Source: Corythucha ciliata (lineage: Eukaryota > Arthropoda > Insecta > Hemiptera > Tingidae). From it: a stretch of DNA of 64,000 nucleotides. Shown here in pieces: positions 1 to 10,136 of this stretch. How positions within the stretch are numbered: position 1 is the stretch's first letter; each line of letters starts with the position of its first letter. The notes beneath the pieces are model-generated. The model saw only the letters and a program-made list of their open reading frames with translations, had not been told where the DNA came from and searched no databases. The DNA lies in NCBI GenBank assembly GCA_038030265.1, contig CM075941.1, positions 46,314,164 through 46,378,163 of the forward strand, given 5' to 3'. A program made the translations under genes and the position numbers.

Positions 1-179
1 ATCTAGGAAATACACAGTCAACTACGATAGAGTCTGTAGGACATATCGACCGCGGGGGAACAAAACAATCGAATAGGATCGATTCGTGTTGATAATTGCA
101 CGGAGGGACAAGGGAATTTATCACTTAGCTCTTGGGTTAGGCTCTCAGATTCTTGGTAACAAGTCCACTCATAAACGTT

Positions 180-450
180 CACACAAAGCGCTAAATATGT
201 GTGTATTGCGAAAAAGTGTTCGTTTGTGGCTAAAATGGATAAAAAGTGCCAATTCAGAAAAAGCGCTAATTAGCGGCTAAAATTAAGAAAAACTATTGTG
301 GTTAAAATTGAGGGAACGTGCTACCTAAATTTCGGCTAAATCGGGGGGGGGGGGGCAAATTCACTGTTACAAATTCATAAAAAGTGCTAATTCGCGGCAA
401 AAATTGAGATAATTCCTAATTCACGGCTAATATTAAGAAAACGCCAGAAT
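180..450 (+). repeat. Type A degenerate minisatellite, short stretch
   Basis: Loose copies of an approximately 30-bp unit with the core GCTAATTCGCGGCTAAAATT followed by GAGAAAAA. A G-run lies at about 342-353. No gene is seen in bases 1-560. Confidence 0.55.
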
Positions 451-559
451 TCTCGGTTTCTGAATACAAATTGGTGTCCACAACTGATACAATGCCAGGA
501 TTAACGCCATAGTGCGTAAAAATTATATTTATTATTCATTTGGATACCAAGCGGCCTCA

Positions 560-1260
560 CTGAGCTTTCTGAATTATTTTATTTTAGGGGTTTGATTTTT
601 CTTCATAAAATAAATTAATAAATAAATAATAAACATAAGACGAAAACGAAATGGTGGAGGGGGTAGATGGGGTTGAGGGGGCAACGGCTTATCTGGTACC
701 CATCTTGGGGGGGGTGGGGGGTAATCGAAACCCAACCACCCTTTCTCACGGAACATCCTCGCCACTAGCCCTATGTTTGGAGCGATTTGACCAGCTCGGG
801 TAATTCTGCTGCTACCCCCCCCCCCTCACAGATTCGCCGGCACAGGCAGGTTATGTCAGGATCACAACTTTTTTGTGTGCGTGTGTTTTTTTCCTTCCTT
901 CTCCACTTCTCTACTGCACCTCCCCCCCTCCACCGTTTTTCCGATACCGAGACTCCGTCTCGTCTCGAGAATTGTGGTATCGTCTCGGTCTCTGTACGAT
1001 ACGTGGAGTCTTGGTCTCGGTCTCGCCCTCTTAAAAGTAGGTCTCGTCTCGGTATGGGTGCATCACTATCTTGAATGATGAGAATATGCCAATAACTAGG
1101 AAGGACAAGGCGCTGCCACAAAAAACATAGCATCACTGACAATTTTTTTTTTTCAATTTTAGCCGCATAACTCGGCGTTATATGGCCTAGAACGTACAGG
1201 AACTGGGTCTTAGCGTTTGTTCTCAATTTCAGGCGGACTTGCCGGATCTCAATAGGCTAG
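560..1260. other. No gene seen; low-complexity and GTCTC-rich sequence
   Basis: Contains AT-rich simple sequence (600-640), G-rich runs (700-720), C-rich runs (815-825) and many GTCTC/CTCGG words at 950-1060. Open frames here follow the simple sequence and do not look coding. Confidence 0.4.
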
Positions 1261-1379
1261 TCTGGAGACGAGAAAAATCATCCAAAATCAGCGACAATGC
1301 AAAACTTCGGCGCTGACGATCCCATCACGTATCTTGGGATTTCTTGTGGGTTTCTCGTGTGAGTCGTAGCTCTTCCATA

Positions 1380-1500
1380 CTTCTTTATAGCCTCTAATTA
1401 GCACTTTTTCTTCACTTTATCCGCAAAAGCCGCTTTAAGCCGCGAAGTAGCTAAGTATTTTTCTTAACTGTAGCCGTCGTTTAGCGTTTTTCGTCAATGG
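1380..1500 (-). repeat. Type A minisatellite remnant, opposite orientation
   Basis: Units read as TTAGC/TTTTTCT, the reverse complement of the type A units at 180-450 and 2081-2790. Together these make a large imperfect inverted arrangement. Confidence 0.4.
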
Positions 1501-2080
1501 AGAACTTGCATGAAATTTATTTTATTTGTTTTTCGTTCTCAGTCGAGAGTAGTGCTAAAACAAAAGAGAATGGTGAAAACCGCAACTCAATAGGTGCGGG
1601 CAGCGATTTTTAATTGAATTTTAAAACATCCGTGAATTACCAGCTGATCGACTAAGACGAGGGTTGGAAATGTGACGTCACAACCGCCAACCAACCCCTC
1701 TCAGGCACGCTCCCATTCCATCCTCACGTTCATTGCCTCGCTGTTTTGCCTTGGTGTGCTGCGTTCCTATTTATTGTCCTATTTCGTCGGAAAAATTAAA
1801 TGCACTAAAATATTGTTTTCCTTGTTGCATCCAAACTGTGTACTCAGTTGAAGAGCACTGAAACCAGCGTTCAGGTTCGGTTGCTTGTGATAAGCCTGTC
1901 AACTGTCAAAATACGCTAGCGGTTTCGACGTCACAAGGTCACTTCTGTCAAAACCCCCTCCGTCGCGAAACTCATTACTTTAAAAATTAATTAAAAATAT
2001 TTCCCGCGCGATTTTTTTACTTTTTCCCACTCTTTTCTCAATAACTTTTATCAAAGAACGCCATGAGCGAATAAAAAAAA
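1501..2080. other. No gene seen; two CRE-like palindromes
   Basis: A full TGACGTCA palindrome lies at 1673-1680 and a half-matching CGACGTCA at 1926-1933. No downstream gene start or TATA box ties them to a promoter, so they are noted only as possible CREB/ATF-type sites. Confidence 0.3.
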
Positions 2081-2792
2081 AATAGGCAAGTTCTCCATTC
2101 TGTCTCTGGATCAGTAGCGTATAACTTCACGGCTAAAATAGAGAGAATACGCTGATTCACAGTTTTTTCTAGGTCCTTAAGCCGGATAAAGATGGGAAGG
2201 CGCACTAATATACTTGTTATTGGGGGGCAATTACGCAGCAAAAAGTTGGGAAAAAGCGCAAATATTCGTGGCCAAAACTGTGCAAAAGCGATGATTCGCG
2301 CCTTCGCGGTATCTCGATCAAAAATCCAGACCAATATCGAGAAAAAAATCGCTGATTCGCGGTGTATGTACCACATTACGGCTGAAATGAATAAGAAAGC
2401 GCTAATATGCTGTTCTTTGGTAAAGTTTATACGTGCCCCGGTTTTTCCTTTTTTGCAAGCTCAAAAAGGCAAAAAGGGCCAGAATAAACACCTGTTCAAA
2501 GCTATAAATCCACGGCTAAAATTAAAGCAATACATAAACAAAGAAATAAACCCTAATCCGGGCGTAAAAAGAACTGGCATCGCAAAAAATCGCTCACCCG
2601 CGGATACAAAAGAGAAAAAACCGCTAATTCCCAGCTAAATTGGTGAAAAAAACGAATTCACGACTGAAATTTAGAATGGCTAGTTAGCAGCTAAAATTGG
2701 GACAACCGCTAATCCACAGAAAATCGCTAATTGAATAATTTTTACGTATAAAATTGAAAAAAACGCTAATGAAATTGACAAAATAGCGCTTA
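2081..2792 (+). repeat. Type A degenerate minisatellite
   Basis: Repeated units of about 30 bp with cores such as AAAGCGCTAATTCGCGGCTAAAA. The open frame through 2192-2638 is a by-product of the repeat composition. Confidence 0.6.
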
Positions 2793-2796
2793 TTAA

Positions 2797-3186
2797 GGGG
2801 GAGTTGCACATGTGTTTCCTCGACCCCCCTCCAATCATACCTCGCCTACTCCGCGTTACGGAAACCGCCGTATTTCTGCACCAATCGTGGACTTCAAGGG
2901 CTCATTTAAATCTTCAGGAAATTCCGCACAACCGTACGATCTTCCTTTTTCATATTTCATCCCTAAAATAACTGTAAAACGCACACAAACGTTTACCTTG
3001 AAAATTCACACTATTTCGACGACCTATTTAGGAAAGCAAGAGCGTACGCTTGTGCGGAATTTCCTGAAGATTTAAATGAGCCCCTGAAGTCCACGATTGG
3101 TGAAGAAATACGGCGGCAATTTTCGTAACGCGGAGTAGGCGAGGTATGATTGGAGGGGGGTCGAGGAAACACGTGTACAACTCCCC
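2797..3186. mobile_element. TTAA-flanked foldback element, copy 1
   Basis: Starts GGGGGAGTTGCACATGTG right after TTAA (2793-2796) and ends with CAACTCCCC before TTAA (3187-3190). The two arms are near-complementary for about 150 bp each. A full copy is at 47456-47823 and a half copy at 17182-17338. The TTAA flanks suggest a piggyBac- or Kolobok-type target preference; no transposase is present. Confidence 0.75.
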
Positions 3187-3333
3187 TTAACGGCTAAAAT
3201 CGAGGCAATCCTTATTCGCGGACACAACAGAAAATAATTGATAATTAATGAATTAAATTAAATATATTTCTTTTCGAACTTCGGCGCTGGGAGGCATAGC
3301 CCAGTATGGTTCGAGTTTCAAGAAAAAATGGAC

Positions 3334-3407
3334 GTCCCCGGCGGGATTTGAATCAGCAACCTCGGTATTACTATAGTCCAGCACGCTGCCAATTGCGTCA
3401 CGGTGAC
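3334..3407 (-). pseudogene. tRNA-like sequence (pseudo-tRNA or tRNA-derived SINE head)
   Basis: The reverse strand gives a 74-nt tRNA-like string: acceptor arms GTCACCG and CGGGGAC pair at 6 of 7 positions, the D stem ACGC/GCGT pairs perfectly, and a B-box-like GATTCAAATCC is present. The anticodon stem is broken (CTGGA against AATAC) and the T stem is poor. Isotype cannot be called safely. It is one arm of an inverted pair. Confidence 0.5.
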
Positions 3408-3503
3408 GCCTTTGGCAGTCGAACTGCGAGGAATCAGCTAAGTGTGGTTTAAGGAGAGGGCTTCGGCTTAGCTGATCCCTCGCAGTACAACTGCCAAATA
3501 GAC

Positions 3504-3575
3504 GTCACCGTGGCGCAATTGGCAGCGTGCTGGAATAGTCATCCGGAGGTTGAGGGTTCAAATCCAGCCGGGAAG
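3504..3575 (+). pseudogene. Second tRNA-like sequence, inverted partner
   Basis: Reads GTCACCG, then the A-box-like TGGCGCAATTGG, an anticodon arm CTGGA/TCCGG with a 7-nt loop ATAGTCA, and the B-box-like GGTTCAAATCC. The acceptor 3' arm does not match, so it is probably not functional. It is near-identical to the reverse strand of 3334-3407; homology continues into both flanks (about 3284-3445 against 3465-3620). Confidence 0.5.
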
Positions 3576-3789
3576 CTCATGTTTTTCTCGAAACTCGAAT
3601 CGTGATGATCGTCGCGCCACTGCAGCCCAGTTCAAACATCAACGCACGGTTCCCTCGGTTTTGCCAAAGTTGAGCCGGAGATCGTAGTCCAGTGGCAATT
3701 TTCATAATTATTGTCTGTTGGGTCCAAACCCCCAGTGTTGCGTTCATCACGAAAAGCCAAAATTTCGTCTTTCTACATGGGTTGGCCGT

Positions 3790-3990
3790 CAACTCGAGGG
3801 TTTTCCGCCAAGTTAAAACGCTACTTCGCCGCTAAAATTAACAGAAAGTTTAAAACAATTAATTCGCGGCTAAAATTGAGGAAAATCACTAATCCGCGGA
3901 TAAAGTGTAGAAGAAGCTGTAATTCGCGGCTAAAACTGAAAAAAATCCCATTTTCCGATGTAATGGAAAATATACCAATCTGTGGCATCT
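3790..3990 (+). repeat. Type A degenerate minisatellite, short stretch
   Basis: Five or six units with the core AATTCGCGGCTAAAA in the same orientation as 2081-2792. Confidence 0.5.
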
Positions 3991-5156
3991 GAAGGCAACT
4001 TCAGGCCTAAAACTATTTTGAAAAATAAAATAAAAAGCCAGTCGCTTATTTCCATCGAGTTACTAGATAGCTAACCCCTGTCTGCTGTGTATTAGTTCTC
4101 TATGCGCCCTGGCTTCTGTAGATCACTAGACAATCCCAAACTGCGCTCCTTTTTAACTAATTTATGTCGAATTTTATTGTTTTGAAAAATTCATAAATCA
4201 AATGCGCTTCTTATACGTCATCCCTCCCTCTCCTTGCTGGACGCGCCCCTTAGGACACGGCGGCCCCGGGGTCGGTCACCCAGCTCACCCCCCCCCCCTA
4301 AATCCAGCACTGCAAAAATTATGAAATTCCGGATTCACAAGGAGTATTTTTACTAAGCCATACTTCTTGCCGCAGTGCAGCATGAAGGAGAAATGGAACT
4401 GTTCACACCATATCAGCTCATTCTATCGGATTTTGTCACTATTTTACCATTGTGACGAAGCGAAGGAGAAAAACAAAGAAACCTGCTTGAAATGTTAATT
4501 ATTCATTTAATTTAATTATTACGCTCTTTCATTCGACCTACAAAAACCTTCAGAAAAACTGCTTTATGGTTGTGATTTTTGTTGTGAATGACGGTTGGTG
4601 GGACTCAAGTGGGTCTGTGGTTGGGGAAAGGGGGTGGGTCGTGAGGGAATTTACTCTTACACCATTCGTTTGTCGTATTTAGGCGGTGAACCATTTTGAT
4701 TCGATTTTAATTATTATTAGACGAGAATGTCCTGAATGAAAAGAAAATCCAAATAGGCCGAAATTTCAATATCGGGGGAGGTGCCAGGCAAGGCAGTTCG
4801 TTCAACTCTTCAATGACCCGTTCTCGAGACCCGAAATTGATCGACGAACAAGTGTCATCAACGGCGCATGATATCAGCTGAGAGGGCTGACTAATTTTAA
4901 TCATTAGTCACCCACCTCTGAGTCAACTGAGTGTCATATAGTGCCCCTCCCCCCACAGAGTCAATATTTATTTTTTGATTTTCGAATGATTATGTATCAG
5001 TGATTTTCCATAATTCAACCGTTAAAGTTTTGAAATAGCTGTGAACGCGAAAAATCTGTCAAGTTGGGCAATCGACGTTTCCCCGGAGGCAGCCTTCTGA
5101 GAGGCTCGTCGTCCGCCGCAGGTGGTGGTGTCTCTGACCCGGACGGAGGCGGCAGC
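3991..5156. other. Upstream region of ATP9
   Basis: No recognised gene. Bases 4770-4870 are CpG-rich and open on both strands. Reading frame 0 stays open from the TGA at 5031 to the ATG at 5157, so this part could be 5' UTR or the start of a longer first exon. No TATA box or clear splice acceptor decides this. Confidence 0.35.
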
Positions 5157-6119
5157 ATGGCCTCGGCCTCTCTCTGTCTCGTTGAAATGTCGTCGACGAC
5201 CAATCTGGTCAAGGAGGACGACCCGTTGATACGTAAGAAACGAACGGGGAGCTGGCCCTGGCGTTGGTTCGGCTGTGGCCTGTTCAGGTGCTGTTGTTCG
5301 CGCGAGCACAAATCGCGGACAATTCGAATTGGCGAGAGACTGACGGAGAAATACGCGGCGAATGTCATTCGAAATCAGAAGTATAACATTATCACTTTTC
5401 TCCCGATGGTGTTGTTCCAGCAATTTAAATACTTCCTTAACTTGTACTTCCTACTAATGGCACTGTCTCAAATCATACCCGCACTCCGTCTCGGCTATCT
5501 GTACACATACTGGGGCCCTCTCGGCTTTGTCCTGGCTGTCACAATTATCAGAGAGGCCGTGGACGACTTTCGACGACATCAACGCGACAAAGAAGTTAAC
5601 TCTCAAAAGTATACGCGCCTCATTAAACGCCCCGACGGAACCACCCTCACAGAGTACGTACCATCCTCAAAATTGAAGGTGGGCGATTTAATTTACATTG
5701 AAAAAGACCAACGTGTACCAGCCGACCTTGTCCTTCTTCGAACCACCGACCGTTCTGGCTCGTGTTTCATACGCACCGATCAATTGGACGGTGAAACCGA
5801 TTGGAAACTACGGTTGGCCGTTCCACAGACTCACAAACTTGAGACGGACGCCAAACTGTTTGACGTTCACGCGACACTGTTCGTTGAAAAGCCCTGGCAC
5901 GACATTTACAATTTCATTGGCACTTTCAAGAGCGACACGTGCAGCGAGGATTTCGGCCTGAACGTTCAGTACACACTGTGGGCCAACACGGCTCTGGCGA
6001 GTGGAACGGCTTTGGGCGTCGTCATTTACACAGGGAGCGAGACACGGTCAGTCATGAACAACTCGTCGCCGAGGTCCAAGGCTGGTCTTCTTGACATTGA
6101 AATCAACAAACTGACCAAG
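5157..6119 (+). CDS. ATP9: Class-2 P4-ATPase (ATP9A/B, Neo1-like), coding exon 1
   Basis: First 321 residues of a predicted 1,067-residue P4-ATPase. P4-ATPases of this class are endomembrane proteins linked to phospholipid translocation and vesicle traffic in the Golgi/endosome system; that role is inferred from the family. The exon carries a cytosolic N-terminus with a CCC cluster, the NVIRNQKYN block before TM1, the TM1-TM2 region (YTYWGPLGFVLAVTIIREAV), the REKEVNSQ-like block (RDKEVNSQ) and the actuator domain with DGET at about residues 211-214. The start is the first in-frame ATG after the TGA at 5031; M11 (5187) is an alternative. Exon 1 ends in NKLTK; the donor is GTACTA at 6120, phase 0. 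It joins 10137, where VLF continues the conserved family sequence. Confidence 0.95.
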
Positions 6120-6229
6120 GTACTATGCTTCGTTAAATAACAGTTTACATTATCTGACGTTTTCAGGGGCGGATTCAGGGTAAAATGTTAAGGAGGCTTA
6201 GCCCTGAGCCCCCTGAAAAACAAAAACCA

Positions 6230-6440
6230 CAATTTAAACGTGCTGGTTATCCTAAAAAACCAATTTCGTGGGTTTCACGAAATTAGGCCCAAAAACAAAT
6301 GTTTTGGCACGTTTGAACCATTCAAAAATCAATTTTGTGTGCCATTTGGCACATGCAAATTAGCAATTTCGCTGTATCAGCTCCCTCGATCCCAAATTTC
6401 GTGGATCTGTGTTATGATTTGGTGCAAATTGTTTTTCCGT
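6230..6440 (+). repeat. Type E minisatellite (left end of intron element)
   Basis: Irregular units around the core CCAATTTCGTGG. The orientation is opposite to the type E stretch at 9560-9900, matching the inverted ends of the element. Confidence 0.45.
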
Positions 6441-6549
6441 TCAGATTTGTCGGGTTGGGAGGGTCAGCCTCAGCCTTAGGTAGAGAAATTTTAAAACACA
6501 GGTACGGCAGTACGCCATCCCTCCCCCGCCATTTGGTCCCTCGGTCTTC

Positions 6550-7700
6550 AGTGTAATTGGCAAATGTGACGCAATTCACAGGAAAAATGGCTAAACTGAC
6601 GATACGCGCCAAATTGAAATGTTTTAACGGACGATATTCGGTGACCATTCTGAGACTGACCATTCGCTACTTGAGAATGGCCAAGATTATGATTCGTGCC
6701 AGAAATTAAGCAAATCGACTCACTTGGCCCAAAAAAGGTAAAACGTACGATTTATGTAGTGAAAAATGACTATTTGCGCTCTAAAAATAGGCTAGCTGTA
6801 CTCACGTCCAAAAATTGGCATGTCTCACGTCATTCAAATTCACCCCAAAAAATGGCTAAAATGAATATTCGAGCCATTAAAATGTCTAAACTGACGGTAT
6901 TCGTGCCCTGAAAATGGAAACCGACCAATCATGTTGCAAACTGATAAAGCGTAAACTGGCAATTTACGCGCGGCGAGTTTTGGCAAAACTCGCGGGTCAA
7001 ATCCGCTATTGACGCCCCAAAAAAGGCAAATTTGACTCATACGGCCCCAAAAATAGCCCAAAATGGTCATTCGCTTCTTAAAAATGACTTAATTGACGAT
7101 TCCCCAAAAAATAGCCATTCGCGCCCCTTCACCCAATAGGAGTAATGGCAAATGGCTGAAAACCGACTGTCAGCACCCATAAAACGGCCAAATTGACTTT
7201 TCACGCCCTAAAAATGGCCAAAATAACGATGTGTGCCATAGGGGATAAGCAAATCCGACTCACTTGCCCCTAAAAATGAGAAAAACTGACAATTTGCTTC
7301 TTGAAAATGCCAAAACTGACGATTTATGTACCGCACAAATTGCCTCACTGGCTATTAACACCCTAAAATTGGCATATCTGGGTCGAATTCACCAAAAAAA
7401 AATGGCTAAACTGAAAATTCGAACCATGAAAATGTCTAAACTGACGATATTCGTGCCCTGAAAATGGAAACCGACCAATCATGTTGCAAATTGATAATGC
7501 GTAATCTGGCAATTTAGTGTCCAAAAATAGGTAAATCTGACACAATTGGCTTTAAAAATAGCCAAAATTCGTGCGCCCAAAAAACAACCATTCCCGCTAT
7601 TGACGATTATAGGCCCCAAAAATAACCAAAAGGGCTATTCGATCCTTAAAAATAACTTAATTGACGATTCTCCAAAAATTAGCCAAAACGCCACGAAAAT
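6550..7700 (+). repeat. Type B degenerate minisatellite
   Basis: Units of about 30 bp with cores AAAATGGCTAAACTGACGAT and TTCGCGCCC. Two sub-blocks (about 6840-6960 and 7390-7510) are near-duplicates, both containing GGAAACCGACCAATCATGTT. Confidence 0.7.
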
Positions 7701-8299
7701 GACAGGCGTCAGTTCAAGCAAGAGGGAAGGGAGGGGGGTTTCTCGGATTATTCCGAGAAAGTTTTATGCACTTATTGTGCCCACCCCGACCCCCACATTG
7801 TGAGCAGCCCGGAATTACATGTGCAAAATTACAATTTTGGAGGCAGCAATTTTCTTAAATTCTTCACTAAATTTACAATATATCTTCATGAAATTCTCAT
7901 GTTTTTGGTATAATCTTCTCGGCGTCTTTTGTGCCCGAACGGTGCCGTTTTTATTGGATAAACGACGAGGTATAAGCCGAGTCGGCAATAGTGGCCATCA
8001 ACTGGCGTCTTCAGCCCGGAAACCTGGAGGCGAAGAGCAATAGTATGCCAGGAAATGCCCACTCTCTCCGAATCTTGCGAATTTGGACCTAACTAATCCC
8101 AATTTCGTGGGATTTGCTCACCCAAACCCAAAGCACCCAACCGGAGGGGGGGGGGGGTCACGAGCCCCCACAATACCACGACAACGTCCGTCCCAAGGCT
8201 GGAGCTTCATCCCTTCCAAAGCTTGAGGGAGCACCTCCTCACAGCCCGCCAGAGCTGAACGGGCAAACAATTTGCCGGAAATCATAACATAGGCTCACG
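7701..8299. other. Intronic sequence between arrays, no gene seen
   Basis: Non-array sequence with a C/G-rich stretch near 8145-8158. Short open frames lack conserved features. Confidence 0.4.
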
Positions 8300-9450
8300 C
8301 AGTGGCGGATCTAGGATTTTATCTTGGGAAAGGGGTTCTACTATAAATCTGATTTACTCTTTCTTTTTTTTAGCCACAAACTTGCCTCTATAGGAAACTC
8401 AAAATTGGATTTTCTCAATTTTAGCCAAGAATTAGCGATCCAAGCATTTTTCTCAATTTAGTCGCTATTTATTTATCAATTTCAGTCGCGAATTAGTCAT
8501 GCGCATAAGCGCTTTATCTCTATTTTAGCGAGATTTCTCTAATTGATCCGTGAATTAGCGTTTTTAGCTGCAAATTATTCCTGAATTTCACCCGCGAATC
8601 GTCGCTTTTACTCAATTTCAGCTCCGAATTTAAAGGATTTTCAAATTAGTGAATTAGCGTTTTTCTCCATCTTAGCTTTGCATTAGCGCTGTTTGTTAAC
8701 TTTTGCCGCGAAATAGCTCTATTTCACTATGTTAGCCGCGAGTTATTTTATTAATTTTAGTGGTGGTTAATTTTTTAATTTTAGCTGGAAATTAGCGCAT
8801 TTTTTAAAAATTGATCCGCGAATTGGCGTCTTTCTGTATTTCATTTGGGAATCAGCGTTTTACTTCAATTTTTGGCGGGACTTAGCAAATTTTTTCGGTT
8901 TTAGCCGTGAATTCGAGATTTTTTTCACTTTTTATCCAAGTGAATGAGCGCTTTTTCTCAATGTCAGTCCCGTTGTTGCCTCGAGAAACCACGAATTGGC
9001 TTTTTAAAAATAATGGTTGAGCCTGCTGAGCGATGGGCTGCAGCTTTTCTCAATTTTATAGCTGCAAATTATCGCTTATTCTCAATTATCGTCGCCATAT
9101 TAGTGTTTTTCTAAAATGTTAGCCTCAAATTATTGAGTTTTTGTCTTTTTTACTATGAATCAGCTCTTTTCCGCTATTTCAGGCGCGAATTTTATCGCTT
9201 TTTCCCACGTTTAGCCAAGTATTTACCCGAAGATAGGCACATTAGAACGCCTTTTCACTTTTGTCCGCCTCTAGAAACGTGGGGTTAGCGTAGTTTCTCT
9301 GTTTTGTACGCGAAGTTGCCTTCAGATATCGATAATTGGTATATTTTTCCTAATTCAAGTGGAAAAAAGCGCTTGCGCTCTCGATATTTGCCGCTAAACA
9401 ACCTTTTAAAACCTACAAATCAATATTTTTCATATTTAAGCGTTTAGCCC
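8300..9450 (-). repeat. Type A minisatellite beginning with a hAT-like terminus
   Basis: CAGTGGCGGATCTAGG at 8300-8315 is followed by about 1 kb of approximately 30-bp units reading TTAGCG/TTTTTCTCAATTTTAGCC. The same layout starts the element at 54485. A matching right end was not found before 9560, so the element is probably truncated or degraded. Confidence 0.6.
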
Positions 9451-9559
9451 CCCCCCCCCGTTTTTTTTATTGAATGGGGACTCGGCTATCTTTAAAATGG
9501 GTCAGTAGGTACCCTGGAAATTTCACATTTTGGAAAAAAAAAGGGTGTGAATTCTTATA

Positions 9560-9900
9560 AAATGGATGCAGCTTTGCAAGATTGGTTTCCGGCGCACCAA
9601 ATCCACGAAATTTGGTCTCAGAAAGTGTCAAACCAACGAGTTGATTTGTCTAAGACACCTGCATAACGCGAAATTTAGCTGTTGAATTAGCCAAACTCAC
9701 GAAATTGGGTTCCTTGAGGGTCAAAAATCTGTGTTATTTGGACATTGAAAGTGTCTAACCAGCAGAATTGCGTTTTTGTGAATTAGTCAAAACCCGGTGC
9801 AATTGGTTTTTTATGGAGTCAATTCTGTGACATTGGCTAACTTTTGAGTGAGGAAAACCTTCGAAATTCGTACTGCGGGCATCGGAGCATTACTCCACAA
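9560..9900 (-). repeat. Type E minisatellite (right end of intron element)
   Basis: Units containing CACGAAATTGG, the reverse complement of the type E core at 6230-6440. Confidence 0.45.
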
Positions 9901-10136
9901 AAATTGTAATTTGATTTTTGTGATAAGGGGAGGGGGGCACCTTGAGCTCAGGGCTAAGCTCCCGTAAAAACATTTTACCCTAAATCCGCCCCCGCTATGG
10001 AGCGCGGCTAGAAATATAAAAAGTCAGGTTTTTGTGCCTTGAATCAACCATTTTTGAATGCTCGAACTTTCAAAATTGCCAGAATCTCGTCCTGAATTTC
10101 CCTCGTTGAATTATAATTGTGTTCGTCTGTTTCAAG

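Larger units (their letters stand above)
6164..9999. mobile_element. Large composite repeat element filling the ATP9 intron
   Basis: The left end (6164) reads CAGGGGCGGATTCAGGGTAA and the right end is its imperfect reverse complement (TTTACCCTAAATCCGCCCCC). Further pairing, GCTTAGCCCTGAGC with GCTCAGGGCTAAGC, lies just inside. The interior is minisatellite types E, B, A and E. No transposase frame is visible and no convincing target duplication was found. The ends resemble hAT-like GGCGGAT termini, as at 8300 and 54485. Confidence 0.6.
6120..10136 (+). other. ATP9: ATP9 intron, 4,017 bp, phase 0
   Basis: Donor AAG|GTACTA at 6120 and acceptor CTGTTTCAAG|GTT ending at 10136. Outside the repeat element at 6164-9999 only about 180 bp remain, so the ancestral intron was probably short, like those of the neighbouring MRPS10 gene (63 and 77 bp). 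Confidence 0.9.

Noticed and set aside
771..1226. 151-codon open frame on the minus strand with RDRD/TETE-rich sequence
   Set aside because: It follows GTCTC/CTCGG simple sequence and C-runs; no domain or splice signals.
2192..2638. 148-codon open frame on +
   Set aside because: Composed of type A units; the lack of stops follows from the unit sequence.
4707..4904. Minus-strand frame near the ATP9 5' end, considered as a divergent gene
   Set aside because: The region is open on both strands because of its composition; no splice sites or homology.
5064..5156. Upstream extension of ATP9 beginning at TTG 5064
   Set aside because: No ATG in frame before 5157; vertebrate ATP9 proteins have short N-termini, so ATG 5157 fits better.
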